The notes below the pieces were generated by a model that had not been told where the DNA came from, did no database searches, and was given only the letters and a program-made list of their open reading frames with translations. 64,000 nt of DNA, taken from NCBI RefSeq assembly GCF_954871325.1, contig NC_088775.1:7665561-7729560 (forward strand), given 5' to 3'. Origin of the DNA: Gordionus sp. m RMFG-2023. Taxonomy: Eukaryota > Nematomorpha > Gordioida > Chordodea > Parachordodidae. Every line of letters starts with the position of its first letter. The first letter of the stretch is position 1. Positions 1-13,559 of the stretch are shown here, in pieces. The position numbers were made by a program, and so were the translations under genes.

Positions 1-75
1 GGTTAGAGTTAAGATATATTAAAGACACGCGCCTCTAGCGTTGGCCCAACAGAGCTACCCTAGGTTTTCCTCATT
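1..75 (-). other. tRNA-like A-box segment cut by the window edge
   Basis: The minus strand reads ggtagctctgttgggccaac, a good D-arm/A-box pattern, followed by gctagaggcgcgtgtcttta. The B box would lie outside the window. It could be a tRNA-derived SINE or a decayed tRNA. Confidence 0.35.
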
Positions 76-2140
76 ACCATCTAATTGGAATTAATTTAAT
101 TTGGGAGTAAAGTAAAAATATGAGGAGCCCTCCACACGCTTGTGGGCAAGCCGCACGTACTTGTAGGCGTAACATTTCGAAAAATGTTACTTAAACCTCT
201 ATAGGCTTATTAAAAAGGAGTGGGGCAGAAAAAGAGCCTATACCCGAGAACCAAAGTATAATTTAATTACTTTAAGGGTGTGTGGTGGCTGATTTTAAGT
301 TTAAATTCTTGAGTGTAAGTCTTAATGAGATTGATTTTTTAAATAAAAATCAGCTTTATTGATAACCTGTTCAAATAGGATAGCTATGTGAATATAAAAT
401 AGACTAATATAAATTTAAACAAGTTAGCTGTTATAATGGCAATTTCCCTTGAGTTGGACCATAATCAATATAAAGCATGTTATAAAACATAACTTGATTA
501 TGATAAGACTTAAGTTTATATTTTCCTAGTTCAAGTTGTAGTCATGGAACTTCATAACTCCAGTTACATTCAATTTAGTTTTTAACATAAGTAACATATG
601 CAGTTGGATTCAAAATCGAATACGATGTTTAAAAATATAAAACAATTTATTTGAATAAATTAGTAAATCCTATGAGGTTAGGAAATAGGGATTTCAGTAT
701 TACTATCAGCAATATTTGTCGAGGGAATTTTAAAAAAATTTTATACTTAATTTTACTAAAAATTTGTAATTGAAAATTTTTTTTATCCCCATAAGCAAAA
801 CCAGTTTGTATTTAAGGCTGAATTTTTTTTTACCCTAAAAAATTCGAGATGCGTATTGTATTGATTATTTGGTAAAGGGGATAGTTTGATGGATATTTTT
901 TTTATTTTTTGCTATTTTTGTGTATTTTAAAATCATTAATTGAACGCTTTATTTTAAATTTAAAAATCTGATTTTGTCGGAAATACATTTCAATAGGTTT
1001 ATAATACCCCAATCTATTAATTTCAGACAATTTCATTAATGAAATTTTGAGGAAATTTCAACTTACCTTAATAATATTTATTTTAAAAATTGTGAAAATA
1101 TTAATATAAATTAAGATTTCTAAAAAGGTTGGACATAAAATTGTCTGATATTTATAGAGTGAGGTATTCTACACATTAAATGTATTTCTGACAAAATAAC
1201 ATCTATATATTTAATAAAACGGTTAATGATTTAAAATGCAAAATCTATTGCACATATAGGGAAAACCCATTAAAATTTCGCCTGACCGATTATTAACCGT
1301 TTTATAATTTGTTTGGAAAAAAAATTTCCATAGAGTTGTTCGAATTATCTCCTAATTAAAGAATAGACTCTTATGAAACTTCACACATTTAGTTCTTTTT
1401 TTTGGTTTTATATAAGTTTTCTTAAAACATTAATAGTTTATTTTTGATTAAGGCTATTTGGGATTTAAATAACCGGATGTATCATGGAGATACGTAATAT
1501 ATGCATGAACTGTAAGTTACCTTAACACATCCAGAAAACTCTCTTTCAGTGAAAAAAAAATAAATAAAAACAAACAAATATTTAGCACGAAAAATTCGTT
1601 CCTGTTTCCTTATCAACCTTCGGAAAAATTCAGATCTGAATAAGATAGGAAAAAAGATTATACCCACCTTTTGCGCATCCTAAAATATTTATATATTCGC
1701 CAAAAGATTGGCTTAAAAATTTGCCTATTTACATTTCAACGGCTCACCTATTATCCATCGTTAATAATAGTATTTTTTTTTATTAGTCATTTATTTTAGT
1801 CTGTCCTTTTTTTAAAAAAAAAAATTGTTTTAACGTAATATCTAATGCCAAATAATATAATATTTTAATAGAAGATTATTTAATTTTATAATAAAAATTT
1901 AAACTTTAATCAATAGTGGTTGACAGTAAGTTAAAGATGAAATTTTTTTGCTTTTAATTTGAGTAAATATTATTGTTATTGTAGACATAGCCCAAAATTC
2001 ATGTCATTTTCACTTTCCAAAATGGAAAATGAGGTGCCATTTAGTATTGACTCCATGATTTATTATAATATTTGTTTTGTATATGTATTTATTATGTTTT
2101 TTTTAAAGAATCTTAATTGGGATATTTATATTGTTATTTA

Positions 2141-2252
<112 letters not shown>

Positions 2253-3099
2253 ATAAAAATTCAAATAACTTTTAAATAGGAAGGAACTTAAAAACGAACA
2301 CGTTCATCAAAAAAAAATGGAAATATATGTTCATTTTCATAATTCGTTTAAAATGTAAAATAAAAATGCCTTCATCATTCTTTAAAAAAAAATTATATAC
2401 TAAACGCTTTGGCTTTGAATTCGTTCGCTTACAAAGGTTTAGATATTATTTTTTAAATTGAAATGTTGTGATAGACAGAAGACATCTAAGAAATATTAAT
2501 TCAAGATACCATCTGAGAGGAAGAAGATAAGATATCCACTTCTCAATATTCATAGTCGATTCTATTGGACACTAAAAATTTTAGCCATTAGATGTTTCTC
2601 ATTTGATAAATTTCTTATTTTTGTCCATTATTTACAAATTTTTATATGTAACGAAAAATACTTCGCTTTCAAAAATTTGGCCTTTTATGTTTTGATTGAT
2701 TAATAAGTTTTATTATTTTTGCAGTATTAATAAAATATACGTCACTAGGGTAAAAATTATACTATTTATACATATTTTATCTCCGTTAAAAATGAAACTT
2801 ATTATAAACAATGCATAATTTAATTATTTATTTTTTCCTTAAATTAATAAATATAAAAATGTTTTATGATTAAAATTATATATTTATTTTTTTAGTGAAA
2901 TTGTTTTAATATTCAAAAATAATCTCGAATTTAAAGCTTATACAGCCAATAATAGAGGTTTCTACTCTTTATATTACTAATAGGAATCAAAATTATCTTT
3001 CTTAATACTTACTATATATTTATTTATGTCTATTCTTATTCTGATTATATCGAGTGTAATCTATTTGTTACTTTATAAGTAATATAAAGTAATGCCCTC

Positions 3100-3610
3100 T
3101 AGGTCTAGATAGCCCTGAACCAATGACGCTGAAACTCACTTAACAAATAAAATATAAAAAAATCAATATATAGTTCGACTTTCTCGAGTCAGATTTCTAA
3201 GCCGATTCTCGAGCCAAACTATTGAGTCGAAGCAAAAATCAGACTCTCTAGCCCGTTCTGATTCAACCTGAAAGTGAGACTCTTGAGCTAACTTGAAAGT
3301 CAGACTTCTATATTATGAAGCCGACTTAGAATAAGTGTATCTAAAGCTCTTTTATAAATTTACGAGGAAAACCTAGCTTAATAGTGCTATCCTCCTTATA
3401 AAATCCTGGTTAAGCCTATGAGATACATGAAAATATTTGTATAAAAAAAATGCATTTTACTTTGAACGTATAAAATATTATTCGAACTCACGAGTCGACT
3501 CACAAGAATCTGATTAGCTAGTAAGCTTAGGCGCCTGACCCAGGAGTAGGTTTATGAAACTTATTGAGTCGGTGTCATTTTTTGAGCCGATACTAGTTTT
3601 AGAATTCCTA
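3100..3610. repeat. Degenerate GAGTC-rich repeat region
   Basis: Short motifs such as gagtcgaa, gagtcagac, gagccga and gagtcgactc recur with A/T spacers. The layout resembles the G+C-motif MITEs elsewhere in the window. No clear ends were found. Confidence 0.45.
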
Positions 3611-4875
3611 AAAATTCGACCATTTTAAAAACTGAAGAAGGATAGATGATATTCTAATTCCTCAAAATAATCCATTTTTTCGATCTTTATTTTTTGTTGA
3701 AATATAGCGTCTCTCATAAGACTCTATGTATCTTCAGCCCCCCCCCCCCCCATACTTTCTAGTAAAAAGGACATAACTATTTTAAAATATTTATTTATTA
3801 ATCCTCCTCTATTATCTTTCTTTTGAAAATAATTTTTTTTTACAAAAAAAACCAATAAAAAAACACTATAATATTTCACCTTAATCTTCTCCTTACTCAT
3901 AACAAAAAGGCTTTTTTTTATTTTACCCAATTAAATTATTTCTTAGTAAGAATTAATCTTAAAATCGTAATCTTATCTTTACTCTTAATGGATATATAAT
4001 CATTAATAATATCGATACAATTTGATACAAATATAATAATACAAAAAAATTAATTAAATGGAAAAAGTTACAAAAATTTATGATTCCAGAGAATATGTGA
4101 TTTGATTTATTATACACACTATTTATAATTTTAGAGAATTAAGGTAATCTCTTTTTTTTATATATCTTATCTTATCTTATCCTTTTATTTTTTTTAATAA
4201 AATTCTTATTTCTTAATTTGTCTTTCTTTCTCGAGTTTTATGTGTCCGACACAATTTAATCATTTTATTTAATTCTTATTTTAATATAGTATTTCCCATG
4301 TGGAATTAAAAATTATATCGTATTATTTATATTTAAAAAAAAAATTAATTAATTTTATATTATTATACTATCATTTTTCGTCTATATATCAAATTAGCGG
4401 TTTAGATATTGTTGCTACCATCTAGCCAAGAAATGGAATTTTATAATAATTAGTAGTATAAAGTTTAGACTGATTCACAGAACCCAGTATCCATTTTTAT
4501 AATTTAATCATTTAAACATTTTAGTTATAAGGATGTCTCTCAGTGGAATATGTTTCAAAAGATGGGGATGTCTAGATAGCACTGTTGATACAATAACATC
4601 ATTACCCCCAAAGTTTAAGGTGTCTATTTTTAGTCACATTTATATTATTTATAATGCCATAATATGATTGGACCCTGGGGGGATATTATTGAGAGTAATT
4701 AATAAGAAAAATGAGGGAAAAATTTTATTAATGGAACAAATTAATATATCGGATGTTACCATAATCACAAAAGATAATGTATGAGAAATATCAATGAACT
4801 CCACCCTATCCATTCAAAAATATTAGGTAAATGCTCCCTCTAAGGCTTCATTCGCTTGCAACTACCATCGGTAGA

Positions 4876-5098
4876 GTCACTGGGGGGGGCGCAGGTTCGA
4901 GCCCCCTGAAACATTTCAAGAGCCCACTCAAAATTTTGAAATTTTTTTATACCACTTAAAAAAAAGGTAAAATGTTATAGCTAAAAAAGGTAATTTTAGA
5001 TAATGTTAGCTTTAAAAAAAAATAGGTAATTTTGAAAAAAATTTAAAAAAAAGATTTTTTTAGTCCCCTGAGATTGTAAAGACTAGTGACGCCCCTGA
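4876..5098. mobile_element. Possible hAT-type MITE with G-run end
   Basis: The left end is actggggggggcgcaggttcg and the right end ctagtgacgcccctgac, so both ends present a (C)(A/T)GGGG..GCG pattern inward. The interior has repeated ggtaatttt units and no coding. A tRNA B-box-like ggttcgagcc occurs inside the left end and may be coincidental. Confidence 0.35.
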
Positions 5099-5582
5099 CT
5101 AACATAACACTCTCGAAATGAAATATCTCTATGACATATTATCCATCTGCACGTTCTTATAGTAAAAATTTGAGTTACTACAAATCCTACATAATAATGA
5201 ATAACTCACAATTTGTTGCTTCAACTTTTATTTTTGAGCGTTCTACTTCTCATCAGCATAAAATTTAGATTATTCATTTTACATATATTCACTTCTTTTA
5301 AATATTCTTATATTTTTTAACATATTCTTATTTTTTTTTTAACGTATTCATATATTTTTTAAACATATTTACATAGTTATTTTCTTTTTTAAAAATATAC
5401 ATTCTTTATTTTGTTTTTAAATTTTACAGTCTACCATTTTAACATATACTTTTTAAGCCGATCCCGATAACACAGATATTAAAAAGCATACAAATAGGGA
5501 TAAACCATTACCATCTATAGGTATGGTAAAAAAAAATTGATTAATGTAGAATATTCATTGAGAAAACAAAGCAAAGATATAC

Positions 5583-6446
5583 TTAGGGGAGACAAGGGTT
5601 ATATTTTCCATAAGAAATTAAACAGCAATTTTTCCAAAATGTTTAAACTTAGTTGTATTCTTTATACATATCTCTACGGTAGAAATTAAATTTAAGAAAA
5701 AAATATCATTTAGTTTTTAATTAATAAAAAATTTGAAAAAAAGGAAAATTTTGAATAGTGAAACTGGGGTATCTATTATCCTTTCGCGTTGCGTGTCATA
5801 GCTTTTATTTATTTGTAGATTTTAAAAAAAATTTTATATAAAATTGTTAATTATAAAAGTAAACAAATAAATTGTCAAATATGTTAAATGCATTAGGTTC
5901 ATCTATATTATATATATATACGTTGTCACTTAAAACTGTCATATAATTTGCAAAAAATAAGTCAATCATCTTAATATTGTCATTCATGGCCCTAGACAAA
6001 CTAGTGACTTCTAATGCTTTTATAAATTTAATTTGGATTTTTTTTATTCAATATAATCCCTGCTTAAAAATGGCTAATACGTACCCCGTCAAAACTTGCC
6101 TCAGGTCTTCACAATTAATTAAAATTAAAATTGAAGATAATAAATTACCATAGAGATTTCTTTATCATTTAGGATTAATATTAATTCTGTACAACTTTTA
6201 TTAAAAAAAATTATTCGCGAAAATGTAAAATTTTAAAAAGTTACTTTTGGTATGCTAAAATTTAAAATTGAATTTAAAATTTTTCATGAGCAATTTTGTC
6301 CAAAAACGTTTTTAGACCAACTTAAGCACCTTAAAATACATGTTTGGCTTAAATTTCACATTTCAAAGTTTATTTGTTTTTAAAAATTTTTTAGAAAGCA
6401 ATACCTGCTCCGAGAACACACACTATCCCCGATCTCCCCTACTTGC
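5583..6446. mobile_element. Possible non-autonomous DNA transposon with TAGGGGAGA ends
   Basis: Left ttaggggagacaagggtta and right (reverse complement) gtaggggagatcggggata form imperfect inverted ends about 860 bases apart. No coding is seen between them. A similar end occurs at 58,908. Confidence 0.4.
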
Positions 6447-6532
6447 CTTATAGCAAATTAAATCGCTATGGAATTTTATTTATAACTATTAAATTTTCAA
6501 CATTTAAAATGTGGAGAGGATAATGTGAAAAG

Positions 6533-6860
6533 TAGAGATCTGTTTTTAAAAATAGTTTCGGTTCGGGCTGGATCGGGCTTAATATGTTTTCTTAAAATTT
6601 GGCCTTGCCGGGTAGGGTTTAAAATTTTAAATATTACATTTTTGTCAAATAAAATTAAAATAATTTATAATTCTTGCAAGAAACAAGGCTCTAATATATT
6701 TTTTTTTTACAATAAGAATAAATTCAATTTTTCTATATTTAAATAAATTCGGGCCGGGTCAGGCGGACAAATAATTATTAGTTCGGGGGTCTTGCTCGGG
6801 ATCAGGGCGCGAGGGACAAATTTTTTAAGCTTGAAAAATTGGGCCCGATGCAGATCACTA
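6533..6860. mobile_element. hAT-type MITE with CGGGC motifs
   Basis: Inverted ends tagagatctg / cagatcacta are flanked by an 8 bp duplication, gtgaaaag (6,525-6,532) and gtgacaag (6,861-6,868). The interior has cgggctgg, cgggccgggtc and gggcccga motifs near the ends and an AT-rich centre. No transposase is present. Confidence 0.7.
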
Positions 6861-7414
6861 GTGACAAGGCCTTCAATTTTTTTTATAAATCTTACAGAGG
6901 CTTCCATGCCCTATTCTTATATATTAAAGAGTATAATCTATGATAAAGTAATTAATTTCATAATTTATTTAAAAGAATGTATTTGAAATTTGACAAATAA
7001 GTTTTAAAAAATCAAAATTAACGCCATTTTAACATTGGTGAATAAAATTAATCGCCATTACATAAACGAATTTTTTTTAGACAAGTTAAAAGTGTCCATC
7101 TTCTCTTTTCATGTTTTTAAATGTCCCTATTGTCTTGAGTCTAAAATATTTTAGTTTTTTTTTTAAATTATACTTTATACTTAAATAATACTCAGATTTG
7201 TCCAACTGCTTGGAATTTAGAAGAAAAAAAACTTTAAATCTCATAAAGATGGAATCCCTATGGCAAATATCCCTGTTAGTGTTATATAGATAGATCCAGA
7301 AAATACTTAAAGCCGACCTTCGAGAAAAAAATTGTTAGAAAAGTGTTGCAACTCCACAAAATTTTGAGTTGTTTGAAAAATTTATTGACCGAAAATAGGT
7401 ATTCAAGTAATAAT

Positions 7415-7564
7415 GTTCTCTTCTCTTCTCTTCTCTTCTCTTCTCTTCTCTTCTCTTCTCTTCTCTTCTCTTCTCTTCTCTTCTCTTCTCTTCTCTTCTC
7501 TTCTCTTCTCTTCTCTTCTCTTCTCTTCTCTTCTCTTCTCTTCTCTTCTCTTCTCTTCTCTTCT
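7415..7564. repeat. (TTCTC)n pentanucleotide array
   Basis: About 150 bases of perfect ttctc units, polypyrimidine on the plus strand. The open frames across it are artefacts. Confidence 0.95.
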
Positions 7565-8159
7565 TAAAATAATATTTACGAAAGCACCTAAATTTACGAA
7601 GGGGAGTTTACCTTTCCCACCTCGTGGGTTCCGCGCCTGATCTTATTGGAATTTAATTTCAAATGTTTATTTGCAACAGAAGGTTTATAATCTATGGGTT
7701 TTTCATTTTATTAAGATACATTTAGTATCTTTAAGAATCTTTTAGCTATTTCTGTAATTTTTTTTAGCCAATAAAAAGACTTAGTAGACTTGTCAGTAAA
7801 TTTTTTAACAAGGTTTTATGTTGTGAGTTTTGCATGACCAAAAAAAAGATCTAAGTAATATTGCGTTTTTGCTGAAGGAATTTTAAGATTCGGCTTATCG
7901 ATGATAACCGAAAAATTTATTCATGAAATTTATATTATTAAAATTAAGATTTATCTCTGGTCATATTTATATTTATTGGTCAATTTGGATAATCAGAAAA
8001 AATTGCATAGATCCGGTTTAAATTTCCGTATAAAAATTATAAATAACTCAAAAAGTTCGTGACCAATTTGTTCCGGAAATTTTATAGAGCAAAGTGATTT
8101 TATTACAAATGGAATACAATTTTTAGCAAAATTATAATCTTCGAAAAGTGGTCAATTTA

Positions 8160-8625
8160 ATTAAAATAACTAGATTAAAATTTTCGCCCAGAATAATAAT
8201 ATATATATATGTATACCTCGAGATTTGGAAAATATATGATCCAAATCTTTATGCCATCTATGAGCAAAATTCTCCAGGCTTACCGATTTTGTCAAAAAAA
8301 TGTATTCCGACTAAAATACCTACCGTAAAAATTTTCGTAATAATTTTTTTTAAATATCATACATATTGCCTGATTATGCATACAATATACAGGTAATGTT
8401 TTTTTAAAAATGGCTCGATTTGAGCCAATTTCTAAAAACAGCCCTAAATATTTTAGCCATAAATATATTGCCGAAGTGTTGAGATTTGCGCTAATAGAAG
8501 TTCAAACTTTTCTGCCATCTTAGATCAAAATCTTCAGGCTTGCACAATATTTTTCAGGATAAAAATATTGAGTTAGCCCATTTTTTAAAAATTGGCTCAA
8601 ACGATACTATTATTAGCCAAGTATT
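8160..8625. mobile_element. Two adjacent decayed copies of the TAGTGTTGTT palindromic MITE family
   Basis: Segment 8,165-8,390 matches the 'gattaagattttagcc...cctcgagatttgg' subfamily. Segment 8,410-8,620 has ggctcgatttgagccaattt and, inverted, gagttagcccattttt...ggctcaaacga. Ends are eroded. Confidence 0.6.
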
Positions 8626-8639
8626 ATAAACTATAAATG

Positions 8640-10020
8640 CTATAATATGCTTATATTTATAATAAATGAATGTATTATTATAGTACAAATTATTATATCC
8701 TATAATTTTTTTTTAATATATTTTTTTAATTATAGCTTATCAATTTTTTAAATATATTCTTAATGGTTTTTATTTTTTTTAAAAAAAATATATAAAATAT
8801 AAATATAGGGGTTTATAAAAATTTAAAGATTTTCTATACTAAAAAAAATTTTTTATATATAAGGATGTGTCCAAAATATCAAAAAAAAATTAAGTTCACA
8901 AACTTTCTAAACTTTAATGGAAATAAATAATTAAGCTATTTTAAATATAAAAATAAAAACATGTGCATGTCCAAAACATAATTCTTGAAAATTTTATAAA
9001 AAAAATTAATATATTATTTCATTCAAATTTATGAAAGTTTTGAACTCTTAGAATTTTTTTTAAAAAGATTTTGGACATAACCTAAAATAATAATTTTTAA
9101 ACTAATATTCGAATGTTATAAATTAGATCTTTTATTTTTAAAAAAAATTACAATAATTTTATAAAAAATATATCGTTTTTTCTTTTAAAGTTGGACATCT
9201 AAAAATTTTGTTTCCTTATGTAGAATATAAAATATTTATTGTTGTACTAGAGAGAATTATTAGTTTATTAGAGTGTTTGCTATGAAAAGTAACTTGTTCT
9301 AATTATATACTAATTTTATAAAATAAGAGAACGTGCCTTGTGAAATTTTCAAATTTTCGAAGAGAAAGATAATAGCAGTTATATACAACTTAACAGATTA
9401 AAATTAAATTTTTTTTCCTAAAGAGTAGCTTAGTCCATCTTGTTACCATCAGCTGTGGATATAACTTAGTTTACCTGTCAATATTTAATTTATAACAACA
9501 CTTCCATTTTCGAATTACAAATATGACACTAATAAAATCCACAATTCATATTTAAAAATATTCTTTTCCCAATTTTTTAAATATATACAAAATAATTGTT
9601 TGTAAATGTTAATTAAAAGGAGGTGTAATTATTAATTTTCTATTATTTTTTTTTCATTATAATTATGTACAATGAAAAATAAGTTTCAATTTCTTTTATC
9701 CCTTTTCTTTTCTTTTCTTTTCTTTTTATTTATTTTTTTTTGTGAGTTTTGTATTTTTTTTTGTGACATTATATAAATACAAAAAATATATATAATATTT
9801 TTGGTAGATAAAAAGTTAACAAATTTTAAAAAAAAATAAAATTGATTAAAAACATTTTATTATTAAAAAATATTTGATAATTTTGTAAATTGGTGAAAAA
9901 CAGAGAGAAAGTGAGGGGATAAAAAATTTTTAAATTTTTTTTGTTTTTAAGTTGAAAAAATTACCCACATTATATAAACAAAAATATCATTTTTAATTAA
10001 GAGGATAAAAATTATGTAAA
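8640..10020. other. AT-rich intergenic spacer
   Basis: I see no genes. It contains a short ttttc array near 9,705-9,725 and long A/T runs. A tttatt near 9,853 would be AATAAA on the minus strand, about 185 bases downstream of the peptide precursor stop. Confidence 0.5.
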
Positions 10021-10038
10021 AACAAAGTAAGTATAAAA

Positions 10039-10344
10039 TCATTTCTTTCCGTATCTAAGAGGGATAACGGGACGCATCATCCGTCCATACCTTCTCAGAT
10101 ACTCGTAAGGCACATTCTTGCCTTCTATGTTGGCATAACCATCGGCCCTCTTGTAGATCATGTTGTAAGGGTAAGGGTAGTCCACTGGGTTTAACGATAA
10201 GGATGCTTCTTCTAGCAATTCATCTCGATCCAAATTTTTTCCGCCACCGCCTCCTTGATTGTTAACGAGCCCTGCTTGACACCGATTCGAAACGTTGTTT
10301 AGAGCGAAGAAAATGAATAGTAGGATCGGTATGAAGGTGTTCAT
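10039..10344 (-). CDS. Candidate neuropeptide precursor with two RY-amide-like peptides
   Basis: A complete 101-codon frame from ATG to stop. Residues 1-24 form a signal peptide (MNTFIPILLFIFFALNNVSN, then RCQA). A Gly-rich acidic spacer follows. Lys-Arg at 65-66 precedes ADGYANIEGKNVPYEYLRRY, which ends in Gly-Arg (87-88). MMRPVIPLRY follows, ending in Gly-Lys-Lys at the C terminus. Gly followed by basic residues is the standard signal for cleavage and C-terminal amidation, so one or two peptides ending in -RRY-amide and -LRY-amide are expected. A single 32-residue NPY/NPF-like peptide is the alternative. Its base composition is clearly richer in G+C than the flanks, which supports real coding. 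I do not recognise a specific family; RYamide/luqin or NPF relatives are possible. No introns are needed inside the coding frame. Confidence 0.75.
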   Translation of the reverse strand: MNTFIPILLFIFFALNNVSNRCQAGLVNNQGGGGGKNLDRDELLEEASLSLNPVDYPYPYNMIYKRADGYANIEGKNVPYEYLRRYGRMMRPVIPLRYGKK

Positions 10345-10528
10345 TTTTGTTTTGTTTATGTTTTTATTATTTGGGAAATCTAAAAAACTATATCGTGGGG
10401 GAAATAAAAAATATGAATAGGATTTTCAATAAATTTTATTTGAAATCATAGTGTTGCTAAATTATCTAACTTCGAGCCCTTATCTCAGCCCTTAACCAAT
10501 TTCTCAGCCTCCCCAAACGTAACTTATA

Positions 10529-10768
10529 GTGCGCATAAATTTAGCGTTTCAACCCAGCGTTTCAAAACACATATTATACATTTTAAATGCATTCGTTTAA
10601 AATTGGACACAGCATTTTTTTTAAATTTTGTTTTAAATTTAGAAGACGTTTTATATTAAAAAATAATAAAAATTAAGGGTTCAATCAAAACATAGCTGCG
10701 TTTACGCTTTTTTTAATTTGCGTTTTGAAACGCTGCGTTGAAACCTTCAATTTTATTCGCACTATTAT
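10529..10768. mobile_element. Palindromic MITE with TAGTGCG ends
   Basis: The left arm tagtgcgcataaatttagcg is followed by tttcaacccagcgtttcaaa. The right arm, inverted, is tagtgcgaataaaattgaag followed by gtttcaacgcagcgtttcaa. About 235 bases, no coding. It lies upstream of the peptide precursor. Confidence 0.6.
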
Positions 10769-10924
10769 ACATCTAAGAAAAATGAGTTTCCTTAACTTAT
10801 AAAGAATAAGACAAATTTTTATATTCAAGTTGAATTGTAATTTTTTTTAAAAAAAAATATTTGAAATAATAAAAATTCGGCGAAAGTTGTTTTTGTAGTT
10901 TGCTAAAGATAAGTGATTTAACAC

Positions 10925-11152
10925 TAGTGTTGTTTAAACGGCTCGTTTTGAGCCGATTTTTTAAAATGGCTAACTCAATATTTTCGCCAGAAAAAATATT
11001 GCCTAAGCCTCGAGATTTCGTTAATTTCTTTCTTTCTTTCTTTCTTTCTTTCTTGTCTACACATCTTCAGGCTTGCGTAGTATCTTTCTGGGATGAAATA
11101 ATGAGTTAGCCATTTTTAAAATCGGCTCAAAACGAGCCGTTTAACAACACTA
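10925..11152. mobile_element. TAGTGTTGTT-family MITE with 8 bp target duplication
   Basis: 228 bases with long inverted arms: tagtgttgtttaaacggctc at the left, and gagccgtttaacaacacta at the right. Flanks are tttaacac and cttaacac. A (TTTC)n tract sits in the loop at about 11,029. Confidence 0.8.
11029..11054. repeat. (TTTC)n tract inside a MITE loop
   Basis: About six tttc units between cgttaat and ttgtctac of the MITE. Confidence 0.85.
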
Positions 11153-11639
11153 CTTAACACTGGGACATCACCTAATTATCCATAGATTTTGAAACATTTT
11201 TATTTTTGGTTTATAAATATCATTTATGTCGCAGTTATACTGGAATAGGTATTACCTTGGAAGATCTGTATAACATTTTAAATAATTTATAGCGCATATT
11301 TAAAAAAAGACTAGATATTTTTTTTGAGGGGGAATTGTATTTCCTTACATGTGTATAATAAGACAAGTTTTAAAATTGAAATGGTTAATAAAAAAATAGA
11401 TATTTTGTCAATATTTTGACTTATAATAACGTATCAATTTCATTCTTATCATATAATATATCAGTATCGTTTCCCCCTTTTCTTTTCTTAGTTCGTAAAA
11501 ATAATCAATTCTTAGTTTTATAATTGAAACCGAAATAATAAATTGGAAAAGTGATGAAAAGTTTGAAACATTTGCAATAACTTCAAAACATTTATATAAA
11601 TATATTATCATTTCTGTATGGAGAAAACAAAAAAGTCTA

Positions 11640-11707
11640 TAGCAATTTTGAAGATAAAAAAAATACCAACTATTAGCAATTTTGAAGATAAAAAAAATAC
11701 CAACTAT
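11640..11707. repeat. Exact 34 bp tandem duplication
   Basis: The unit tagcaattttgaagataaaa (first 20 bases) occurs twice head-to-tail with no difference across 34 bases, so it is recent. Confidence 0.85.
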
Positions 11708-11709
11708 TT

Positions 11710-13550
11710 TTATATTGATCTTTTCTTCTCCTTTATAATTGTTTTAATTAATTTCAATATAAATTAATACGCTTTCATTTGCGTTATTAATAACTATCAT
11801 TTATTTTGCTATATTGATATAGCAAATTACTTTTTAAAGGAGTTTTCAAACTTGAATCTAAGAGGGAATTTTCAAGATCTAAATCTTTCCCTATTTTAAA
11901 GAATTTTTTTCCACAAAATCATATATATTCTCACAAGGTCGCTTCGTAATATTATTTTCTTTCTAAAAAAAATTTAATTAAAAAATTATCAAAAGTTCCT
12001 TTTTTTTCTAATATTTTTTAAAACAAAATAATTATGATTAAAAAAGTTTAACAAAAGAAAGAAACAAAAAAATGGTATAAATATATTTTTTAGGCGAAAT
12101 TTTATGTTTTTTGAGGCAAAATTTTACAAAATTTTAAATATTTTCTAGGCAAAAAAAGGAAGTCCAAATATTCTTATCAACACTGAACACAATCTTTATA
12201 CATTGTATTTCTTGATTAGGTTCTCTATATTACAAGAGATTATTTCTTTTACTTTCTAACTTTTTTACTGGGAAAGGGCATTATTTGTTTTATGTTTTCT
12301 TGAAGGAATTTACCTAAAATGCCGCCTTGTTTTAATTGGTATTATATTTGAAAAGATTTTGATCGTAAAATAAATTTTAGGTAAATACAATGACATTAAA
12401 GCTAACCTAGACTTATTCATTTAAAAATACACTAAAAGGTGTATACATACTTTGAAGTCCGCCATTGAAAGGAATTAAGACAAAATATGAGAGTTATTAA
12501 GGTGTACAAATTTTTTCCTCTCTCAAACTTATGGGAGGCTTTGCTCTCTCAATGGTCCCACATTTGCCCGGCCTTCGGCCAGGTCTATGTCCATAGATTT
12601 ATATTATATTTTAATGAGCATGTATGCCTACTAATCAAAATAATATCTAACACAAATGTCTCTCTCATTGACCAATTTCAAAAAAAAATCCTTATCTTTT
12701 AGACACTCTTTATCAAATATTTTTACCGAGTTCATCCTTTTGATTTTGCGTATTTATAAATAAAATATTTAATGTATTTGTTTAAATGAATGAATGAATG
12801 CATTTATAAAATTGGGCGCCAATATCATAAAAAAAAAATAGAGTGCTAATCCATTTTATAAAATTGGTGCCAATTTTCAATTTTGAAAAAGGGGGATGCT
12901 TTAGACTCAAAGTAACTAATTAGCGATGCCCGTGTCTGCAATTTTAATAAATAAGTTGTCAGTTAATATTAGTATTAATGTCCTATGTAAATGTAAAGTA
13001 CACTAATTCTCCTTTTATAATTTCCAAATATTTTGATCGAAGAGAAGTGTCATCAAATGTCTGGCAAGCTTAACATTCAACAACCAATTATTTAATGATC
13101 ACACATCACTCATAATATATCGCAAGTTATAGGGTGCCAAAATATTACGCACTATAAATTAGCATAGGGTTGATATATTTTGAAATAATATTTTAGCCTC
13201 TAGGTATTGATCCTTTAACTGGTCGAGGTATAGAACCTCTGATCTATTCTAACGTAGAAATATGGGTTAAGGCATTGAAATAAAGACAAGATTGAAAATT
13301 ACTATGAATTGCATTATTAAGGGAAATGAAAGTCATAGAAATGGTGTTGTATTGTGATAAGTGAGAAATTTTGAAGGTTCTTAACTGAAGTCGTCAGGGT
13401 TAATACTAATTAAGCCCCATTATAAGATGACCTTGGAAATTTGTTTCTGCGCTTATGATACACAAGCAAGTAGTATAGAAAGAATATTATGAGTAACAAT
13501 TAAATGATTTAATGTGCTGGATAGAATAGAGATATAGTAAGTAAGAGAAA
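11710..13550. other. Intergenic spacer without a supported gene
   Basis: Mostly AT-rich. A more G+C-rich patch at about 12,520-12,600 (gcccggccttcggccaggtc) looks like an eroded repeat end. The frame over it has no recognisable features. Confidence 0.45.
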
Positions 13551-13559
13551 AAAAAATTG

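Noticed and set aside
4860-4910. tRNA B-box-like ggttcgagcc read as a SINE or tRNA
   Set aside because: The surrounding sequence fits a hAT-like end better, and no tRNA fold is apparent.
7343-7640. Two overlapping ~75-codon frames of FSSLL repeats
   Set aside because: They translate the ttctc array.
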